64,000 nucleotides of DNA from Calliopsis andreniformis. Its lineage: Eukaryota; Arthropoda; Insecta; Hymenoptera; Andrenidae. The notes under the pieces were generated by a model that was not told where the DNA came from, did no database searches, and was given only the letters and a program-made list of their open reading frames with translations. The stretch lies in the NCBI RefSeq assembly GCF_051401765.1, contig NC_135066.1, positions 24,307,501 through 24,371,500 on the forward strand, given 5' to 3'. Below, piece after piece: positions 57,517 through 64,000 of this stretch. The translations under genes and the position numbers were made by a program. Position 1 is the first letter of the stretch; each line of letters starts with the position of its first letter.

Positions 57517-57865
57517 TGTGGCGGCGACAGACCGACGCCACGTTGCCGTCGAATGTTTAGATTAAGATTTGGAATGAACGATTGAATGTTAGCGGAGTAT
57601 ATAAGGTTCGAGAGGATGTTTGGAAGTGTGTATCGAGTGTCGCGTAGAGTTTAGAGTGCAAGCGAATCAATGAGAAAGAGAAGAGAATGACTGTGGAGAA
57701 TGCGTCAGTGCATGAATGAAAGAAAAAAGTTAGTCTGATTTTGAGAGGCGTAACGAGCGGACACGCGGGCATCGCTAGTCTTGTTACAGCTCGAATAAAC
57801 GGCACCAAATTTCACTCAGTTTATTACTTTCCGTCACTACCATTATCATTCACATCCTCACCAAA
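57517..57865 (+). repeat. 5' LTR of gypsy element 2
   Basis: It starts TGTGGCGGCGACAGACC. Promoter box TATATAAGG at 57597-57605 and AATAAA at 57795-57800 fit U3-R. It ends CACCAAA, directly before the primer-binding site. Confidence 0.9.
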
Positions 57866-57866
57866 T

Positions 57867-57884
57867 TGGTGACCCCGACGTGAT
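57867..57884 (+). promoter_or_regulatory. primer-binding site, tRNA-Trp-like
   Basis: TGGTGACCCCGACGTGAT is the complement of ATCACGTCGGGGTCACCA, which matches the 3' end of eukaryotic tRNA-Trp including CCA. It lies one base after the LTR. Priming by tRNA-Trp is inferred from this match. Confidence 0.75.
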
Positions 57885-58052
57885 TTGACGGGAGTGTGAC
57901 GTGATCGTGATCGTGAGTGCGATATCGGGTATACCGGACATAATAGACTTTGGCGGGTGATTCGCAGAAAGTGCCAAGACACTATAGTTATTCGTAGTTA
58001 AGTGTAGTTTTTAACGGTTAGACTTTAATACAAGGAGACTTAGTGAAAGACA

Positions 58053-58964
58053 ATGTCGGTCGATAATGACAGTGTGCCAGTTATACCGGGCCCATCCGGG
58101 GAGGCGTCCGCGACGGTAGCGCGAGTTTCAGTTCGAATTCCGGAGTTTTGCGCTACAGACCCGGAAATGTGGTTCGCTATGGTGGAAAGAAGCTTTGAAG
58201 CTTCAGGGGTGACCACGGAAGGCACAAAATTCGGTTACGTCCTGGGTGCATTGAGCCCGGTATATGCCGCGGAAGTGCGTGACATAATTATGAACCCGCC
58301 GACGGCCGGGCCCTATCAAAAATTAAAGGCAGAGTTGATTCGAAGGCTCAGTTCGACACAGGAACAGAAGACTCGTCGCCTCCTCGAGTCGGAAGTGATT
58401 GGGGACAGGAAACCATCGCAATTTCTTCGGCATTTGCCAGGATTGGCAGGAACCACCGTTTCTGACAGTGTCTTACGCACTCTGTGGATGGGAAGGTTAC
58501 CCACGAATATGCAAATTATTCTGGCAACCCAGAAGGATGTCGACCTCGACAAGGTGGCAGATTTGGCGGACGCTATAGCAGAGACAACGGGTCCACGAGT
58601 CCACATAGCCGAGTCAGCTGCACCGGTGGGAGCTCTTAAGGCAACGGGTCAACACAATTTGACGCAGGATTTGGAGGCCTTATTAAATTTAAAAATGGCC
58701 CAGCTCGCCGTGTCGTTCCGACAGGAAATTGCAGCGATGCGGCAAGAACTGTTAAGTGAAGGACGATTTTCACGATTTGAGAGGACTTATCGACAGAGAT
58801 CACCCTCTCGTCAACGTACGCGTCAGCGTTCGGTTTCCCGACGACGTGCAGAAGAGAGGCAAGGAAGGTACTTCTACCATTGGCGTTGGGGAGCTGGTGC
58901 ACACAGGTGTGTTCCACCATGCAACTGGAATGACACGGCGGGAAACGAGTCGGGCGGTCGTTAA
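58053..58964 (+). CDS. gag of gypsy element 2
   Basis: 303 codons from the first ATG after the leader (MSVDNDSVPVIPGPSG). The middle (residues about 30-200) is the retrotransposon gag fold: FCATDPEMWFAMVERSFEAS, LIRRLSSTQEQKTRRLLESE and RTLWMGRLPTNMQIILA. An Arg/Ser-rich tract (about 245-270) precedes FYHWRWGAGAHRCVPPC, the atypical Cys/His box of insect gypsy gag, in which the first Cys of the usual C-x-YH pattern is Phe here. The stop at 58964 precedes pol in a different frame, so pol needs a frameshift. It forms the virus-like particle. Confidence 0.85.
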   Translation: MSVDNDSVPVIPGPSGEASATVARVSVRIPEFCATDPEMWFAMVERSFEASGVTTEGTKFGYVLGALSPVYAAEVRDIIMNPPTAGPYQKLKAELIRRLSSTQEQKTRRLLESEVIGDRKPSQFLRHLPGLAGTTVSDSVLRTLWMGRLPTNMQIILATQKDVDLDKVADLADAIAETTGPRVHIAESAAPVGALKATGQHNLTQDLEALLNLKMAQLAVSFRQEIAAMRQELLSEGRFSRFERTYRQRSPSRQRTRQRSVSRRRAEERQGRYFYHWRWGAGAHRCVPPCNWNDTAGNESGGR

Positions 58965-59034
58965 TGACGGCTGACGGGTCTTGCCCGATGCCACGCCGTC
59001 TTTTCGTGTCCGATAAGGAAACAAAAACGCAATT

Positions 59035-61848
59035 TTGGTCGACATAGGAGCCGACCTTTGTGTTTATCCGAGATCGATGACCCATGATCCACGCCAAAAA
59101 TTAAGGGATGTTCTGTACGCGGCGAATGGATCAGTAATATCGACGTATGGTGCGGTTACGTTAAGGTTGGATCTGGGACTGCGTCGGGCGTTTACGTGGC
59201 GATTCGTGGTGGCCGACGTATCGAAACCCATAATCGGGGTGGATTTCCTATACCACTACGGACTTTTAGTGGATATACGTAACCGTCGATTGTTGGACAA
59301 TGTGACGTCTCTGTCGGTACCGAGGCAGCTGGCAGGTCAGAGTGCGGAGTCGATTCCGTGCGTAAAAACGGTTGCGGGCGGTTCTGTGTTCCTGAAAGTC
59401 CTACAGAAATATCCAGAAATTACAAAGCCAGAGGGAATTCCGGCACCGGCGAAGCATTCGACGATGCATTACATCAGGACGACGCCAGGTCAGCCGGTCA
59501 CCTGTAAGCCACGGCGTTTAGCACCTGATCGACTGAAGGCTGCAAAACAGGAGTTCGACACCATGATCAAGTTAGGAATTGTCAGACCGTCGGAAAGCAG
59601 CTGGTCGTCACCTTTGCACGTAGTGCCGAAAAAGGAACCGGGGGAATGGAGACCGTGCGGTGACTATCGGGCACTTAATGCGCGAACATTGCCGGATAGA
59701 TACCCCGTGAGACACATCGAAGATTTCGCACAATCTTTGTCGGGAAAGAAAGTGTTTTCCACGATTGATTTAGTGCGCGCGTATAATCAGATACCCGTGG
59801 CCCCCGAGGACGTGTGTAAAACAGCTTTAACAACCCCGTTCGGATTGTTTGAGTTTCCAGTGATGCCCTTTGGTTTACGTAATGTAGCACAAACATTCCA
59901 ACGATTTATTGATGAGGTGATACGCGGATTGGACTTCGTATATGCTTACATAGACGATATTATTATGGCATCAGAATCGGAAGAAGAGCACCTTGAACAT
60001 TTAAAGGCATTATTCGATAGACTTAAACGGTACGGTGTAGTTGTGAATTCCGGGAAGTGCGTGTTTGGCAAAGAGAAGGTGCAGTTTCTGGGCTACTTAG
60101 TGAATGAAAACGGTACGCAACCTCTAGACAATAAAGTGCGGGCAATTTTAGACTATCCGCAACCGGCTACAGCGAAGCAGCTCAGGCAGTTCCTAGGTAT
60201 GATGAACTTTTATAGACGGTTCATACCTAGGGCTGCACAGATTCAGGCCCCACTAAATAACCTGCTGCGGGAAAATCTGAAGGGTCGCGCACCAATTGCC
60301 TGGACACCGGAAGCGACGGCAGCATTTGAAGAGTCGAAGCGGACGCTAGCGCAGGCTACTCTATTGGCGCATCCACGGATCGGCGCCCCGCTTGCACTTA
60401 CGTGCTATGCTTCGGATTTCTCCGTCGGGACTGTTCTACAGCAACACACGGCCAATGGATGGGAGCTGCTAGGTTTTTTTTTCGAAGAAGCTGACCGCTA
60501 TGGAAGCGAACTATGGTGCTTATGATAGAGAACTTTTAGCGATATATTTAGCAATTAGGTATTTTAAGCATATGGTAGAAGGTCGTAAATTTACCATTTT
60601 TACGGACCACAAGCCGATCACTTTCGCCTTCCAACAGAAACCAGAGAAATGCTCTCCAAGGCAATTTAGGTATCTCGATTTCATTGGACAATTTTCAACC
60701 GATATCAAACATGTGGCCGGTAAGGACAACGTGGTGGCAGATGTTTTATCCAGGATTGACGAGATGGAAGAACTCCTAAAATATGAAGAGCTGGCGAAGG
60801 CGCAGGAGACAGACGAGGAACTCCAAACGTACTGCGCGAAGATGGATCTAGCACACTACGTTTGAAGAAAGTTAGGATTCCTGGTGCAAGCAGTTTGGTT
60901 TTTTGTAATGTGTCGACGGGTTCGGTGAGACCGTTTGTTACGAAAACATTTCGCCGCGCCGCTTTTGACACAGTCCATAGACTTGCGCATCCAGGCATCA
61001 ATGCAACGGTGAAATTAATGTCGGATCGGTATGTGTGGCCGTCAATGAAATCAGACTGTAGACGCTGGGCGCGGGCGTGCATACCGTGTCAACGTTCGAA
61101 AATATCTAAACATGTGCACTCGCCGCTTGGACAATTTTCTTCCTCAGGAAGATTTGAACATATTCATATAGACATTGTAGTATTACCTGTATCGGAGGGA
61201 TACAGATATTGCCTCACCTGTGTTGACCGCTTCACGCGGTGGCCGGAAGCCTTTCCGCTAAAGGACCAGGAGGCACCGACGGTGGCGCGCGCGTTTTACG
61301 ATGGTTGGATCGCGCGTTTTGGGACCCCTTTGCGAGTGACAACGGACCAGGGGAGGCAATTTGAGTCCTACCTGTTTAGGCATTTAAGTGAGTTAACAGG
61401 TACATCACATTTAAGGACAACGGCGTATCACCCAGCAGCGAACGGTATGGTGGAATGGTTTCACCGCCAGTTAAAGGCTGCCATTCGTTGCCACCAAGAG
61501 CTCCAGTGGACAAAGGTTCTTCCCACCATATTGCTAGGCATACGCGCAGCCTGGAGGGAAGATACTAAGTCGACAGCAGCAGAACTAGTGTATGGCGAGA
61601 CGCTACGGTTACCTGGCGAATTTCTAGCGCCACGACCAGCCGAGACCGATCACGAGGCGGCTGAATTCGTTAAGGAACTGCGTCGGCTTTTCCGTGGGGT
61701 TACACCAGTTGCAGGGTTCCAGCATGGGGTAGAGCGGATTTTTATATTTAAAGATTTAGCGGTCACCGACGAGGTTTTCGTCAGGAACGATACCGTAAAG
61801 AGGATATTACAACCACCATACGATGGGCCGTTTAAAGTCGTCTCGTGA
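59035..61848 (+). pseudogene. pol of gypsy element 2 (protease, RT, RNase H, integrase), frame-broken
   Basis: The protease core reads [11 protein letters not shown] (usual D-T/S-G here D-I-G). Reverse transcriptase, 59500-60230: [35 protein letters not shown] and [11 protein letters not shown] (catalytic DD). Frame 1 breaks at a T9 run (60474-60482); RNase H continues in frame 2 (60500-60865: [23 protein letters not shown]). It returns to frame 1 near 60845-60862. Integrase, 60862-61848: HPGINATVKLM, CIPCQRSK (zinc domain), IHIDIVVLPV, VTTDQGRQF and NGMVEWFHR (D, D, E all present). A TGA at 61846 cuts the tail, which continues in the same frame (LKPAYVMAD, TRSGRRVRFP) to 62094. Confidence 0.9.
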
Positions 61849-62094
61849 GGTCCAAAGAATTTTGTCATAGATATTAAGGGCAAATTTGTAACAGTGACGA
61901 TCGATAGATTAAAGCCAGCGTATGTAATGGCGGATACTATTGTAAGGGAAACGATCCCATCACCGCAGGAACCCGCGACAGTACCTGTTCCGCAACAGGA
62001 ATTTAGAACCACACGCTCCGGAAGACGAGTTAGATTTCCGGATATTTTTAATAACGTATACTTCAGCATTTCCAGTATTTATCGTATAGTATAA
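61849..62094 (+). pseudogene. C-terminal tail of gypsy element 2 pol, beyond a premature stop
   Basis: Same frame as the integrase. It contains DRLKPAYVMAD and TTRSGRRVRFPDIF, the usual end of gypsy integrases. A single codon change to TGA at 61846-61848 separates it from the rest. Confidence 0.8.
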
Positions 62095-62166
62095 GATGTA
62101 TTATGTATGGTATTGTAATTTATAGTGATATATGTTTACAGTTTGGTGTCGTGATTTCTCAATCAC

Positions 62167-62180
62167 TGGCGGGGGAGTAT
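62167..62180 (+). promoter_or_regulatory. polypurine tract region of gypsy element 2
   Basis: GGCGGGGGAGTAT lies directly before the 3' LTR start (62181). It is the expected plus-strand primer site; the pyrimidine interruptions make it an imperfect tract. Confidence 0.7.
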
Positions 62181-62529
62181 TGTGGCGGCGACAGACCGAC
62201 GCCACGTTGCCGTCAAATGTTTAGATTAAGATTTGGAATGAACGATTGAATGTTAGCGGAGTGTATAAGGTTCGAGGGGATGTTTGGAAGTGTGTATCGA
62301 GTGTCGCGTAGAGTTTAGAGTGCAAGCGAATCAATGAGAAAGAGAAGAGAATGACTGTGAAGAATGCGTCAGTGCGTGAATGAAAGAAAAAAGTTAGTCT
62401 GATTTTGAGAGGCGTAACGAGCGGACACGCGGGCATCGCTAGTCTTGTTACAGCTCGAATAAACGGCACCAAATTTCACCCAGTTTATTACTTTCCGTCA
62501 CTACCATTATCATTCACATCCTCACCAAA
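62181..62529 (+). repeat. 3' LTR of gypsy element 2
   Basis: 349 bp, near-identical to the 5' LTR. Differences include CGTCAAATG for CGTCGAATG, and GAGTGTATAAGG for GAGTATATAAGG, so its TATA box is weakened. Followed by GTAG. Confidence 0.9.
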
Positions 62530-62639
62530 GTAGTAAAAACATCTTTTTTATGTTTATAATACATTATTTTTCTGTATCCATGAGTTGTGTGAATTATCAA
62601 ATCCTAACCATTTAACATATACTTTATTGTCCTTCTTAC

Positions 62640-63819
62640 CCTATACTTTTTCCACTAAATACACATTGGGGTTGATACCGCGCTGTATTTCTGTACTTTG
62701 ATTATCTTGAACACTTCAGCAGTCCAATTTGGCGTATATCCTTTGTCGAAAACGGTTTTGTATTTGCTGACGCGTACGGAGTCACCAACCTTGAATCTCG
62801 GTGGAGCAGCAATCTTTATATTGCTATATACTGTGTTCAAAAGCTTATCAGCAATTGTAGGGGTAACATCACATGGTCGCATTCCAATAGTTATATGTTT
62901 TCGCATGTTGTATTCAGCCACAAGACTTGGTAATGCATCGATCCATTTATATGTTCCATTGAGTGTAAACAGTTTCCACATATTGTTGTGCCAGACAACG
63001 CCCATCTAAGTAACATAATTGCGTCACCCGAGAACGCTCTAGAAAGACACGCGTTCCGCTAAGCACGTTCCGCTAACTCAGCATCGACACCTCAACATTG
63101 TTACTAACAGAACCATATATGGTAATGTGCGACCTCACCAAAAAACGCCGAACAGAACTCGAGAGAGTCGGAAATCGAGGAGTTCGAGAAAAGCCACGGC
63201 TGAGAGCTGGTCGAAGCGATCACTGTAACCTTCCGAACTGTTCAGTACTTCTGCTCAATAAACGGAGTTTTGTTGAAATCACCCGGTGGTTTCTAATCCT
63301 TTAACCGCTCGCGAACCCTAAGGCCATATCCCATCCCTCGTCCTGCGAAGTCACCACGCGGGGCACAACAATATGATGTCTTAAAGTACGATTAAAACGT
63401 TCCACGATGGGAGTCTTCATCACTGAATATGTTGAGTAGTGATTAATATTGTTTTTTTAAGAATCTCTGTACATCAGTATTTAAAATTCTTGTCCTTGAT
63501 CGATTTGTAAATTTTTTGGACATCGATGTTGAATTATTTTTGCGTATGCTTTGGCTACTTCGAAACCATTTTTAGTTTTGAGTGGTACAACCCATGCATA
63601 TTTGCTTAATGCATCTATAACTGTGACTATGTAATGATGACCTTCATTGAATCGCGAGTGTGGACGCATCTTAACCATATCAGCTTGCCACAGATCATCA
63701 TATCCATGTACGATAACACGTCTGCGGGAGAAATTTCTTCGAGCTGGCGCATGCAACTCCTTTACAAGCTGTTGCTTTTCGAGGCTATGCTTTTCCTTAG
63801 ATTTCATTGATTTGTGCAT
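62640..63819 (-). pseudogene. Polinton/Maverick-type integrase (F54H12.3-like), split by a solo LTR
   Basis: On the minus strand, 63819-63481 (112 codons) reads LVKELHAPARRNF, GYDDLWQADMVKMRPHSR (first D), HYIVTVIDALSKYAWVVPLK and NLQIDQGQEF (second D). After a break, VERFNRTLRHH (catalytic E, about 63400-63430) leads to the LTR; the frame resumes at 62980 with MWKLFTLNGTYKWIDALPSL, then RMRPCDVTP-like wording and PRFKVGDSVRVSKYKTVFDKGYTP, a C-terminal chromo/SH3-like region. This is the retrovirus-like integrase of Polintons and related transposons. Stops near 63480 show decay. Confidence 0.75.
62984..63370 (+). mobile_element. solo LTR, 387 bp, internally deleted relative of 43052-44463
   Basis: It starts TGTTGTGCCAGACAACGCCC and ends GCGGGGCACAACA, with ATAT at 62980-62983 and 63371-63374. 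After CCCAT it jumps to the part matching 44105-44463, so about 1 kb present in the other copy is missing. It sits inside the integrase coding region, and the reading frame is continuous across it. Confidence 0.85.
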
Positions 63820-64000
63820 TGCTGTTGCTATTGTTGTTTGTTATACAATCTTCCTCTTGAGAAAGAGGGTTCAATACTTGCAATACTTATCGAACATCAT
63901 TTTGCAGTATTATTAAGTTGTTCTGAAATGTGCCCAATCTATGTTCAAATTCCTGCTGTATTTGTTGAATATTATTTTGTATTGTTATCACATTGCTTTG
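63820..64000 (-). pseudogene. Gln/Asn-rich, coiled-coil-like coding remnant upstream of the integrase
   Basis: On the minus strand one frame reads NVITIQNNIQQIQQEFEHRL and FQNNLIILQNDV before a stop near 63898. It resembles a heptad-rich linker of the same mobile element, but I do not recognise a domain. It continues past the window end. Confidence 0.35.

Larger units (their letters stand above)
57517..62529 (+). mobile_element. Ty3/gypsy LTR retrotransposon (element 2), nearly intact and young
   Basis: 5013 bp with 349-bp LTRs (57517-57865 and 62181-62529) that differ at about six sites, implying recent insertion. GTAG is duplicated at 57513-57516 and 62530-62533. It has a primer-binding site, gag, pol (protease, RT, RNase H, integrase) and a polypurine tract, in gypsy order, and no envelope gene. 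Two frame changes and one stop in pol suggest this copy is just dead, or that the homopolymer change is an assembly error. Confidence 0.95.

Noticed and set aside
58636..59097. 153-codon minus-strand frame
   Set aside because: Antisense shadow of gag and the protease region.

Overview
This window looks like a gene-poor, AT-rich insect chromosome segment, and the set of transposon families suggests a hymenopteran, probably an ant; that placement is inference from element families, not from a host gene. I find no intact host protein-coding gene. The only host-like signal is a possible GC-rich promoter with a non-coding first exon on the minus strand near 5.85-6.2 kb. Nearly all recognisable sequence is mobile DNA, mostly decayed and deeply nested.

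Layout. 1-2.1 kb: 5' part of a minus-strand non-LTR retrotransposon. 2.9-3.9 kb: transposase remnant and a MITE. 7.2 kb: small LTR-like element with two stem-loop units. 7.8-17 kb: foldback (giant-TIR) elements, a three-copy tRNA-derived SINE, a 1.34-kb near-palindrome and a 2.2-kb element with interlaced inverted repeats. 17.6-19.8 kb: decayed Jockey-type element. 19.8-25 kb: mostly unique AT-rich DNA. 25.2-35.8 kb: a decayed Ty3/gypsy pol gene split inside its reverse transcriptase by an 8.16-kb stack, namely a solo LTR that itself contains an X/Jockey-type element (with a 150-bp TTAA MITE inside it) and a 1.56-kb TIR element. 35.8-38.1 kb: decayed pogo-type transposon. 38.4-39.0 kb: an LTR-like element holding ten tandem stem-loop units whose outer stems all co-vary. 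40.0-41.3 kb: Merlin/ISXO2-type transposase split by a 775-bp MITE. 43-52.3 kb: a foldback element broken by two solo LTRs, a full-length I-type non-LTR element with target-site duplication, and an LTR-like block. 54.2-57.3 kb: giant foldback element. 57.5-62.5 kb: a nearly intact, young Ty3/gypsy retrotransposon. 62.6-64 kb: Polinton/Maverick-type integrase split by a solo LTR.

The genes do not act together as a host pathway. They are parts of separate selfish elements: gag and pol of the 57.5-kb element would act together in one replication cycle, and endonuclease, reverse transcriptase and RNase H of the non-LTR elements in target-primed reverse transcription. The strongest candidate for something undescribed is the co-varying stem-loop array at 38.5-39.0 kb, with a two-unit relative at 7.3 kb.
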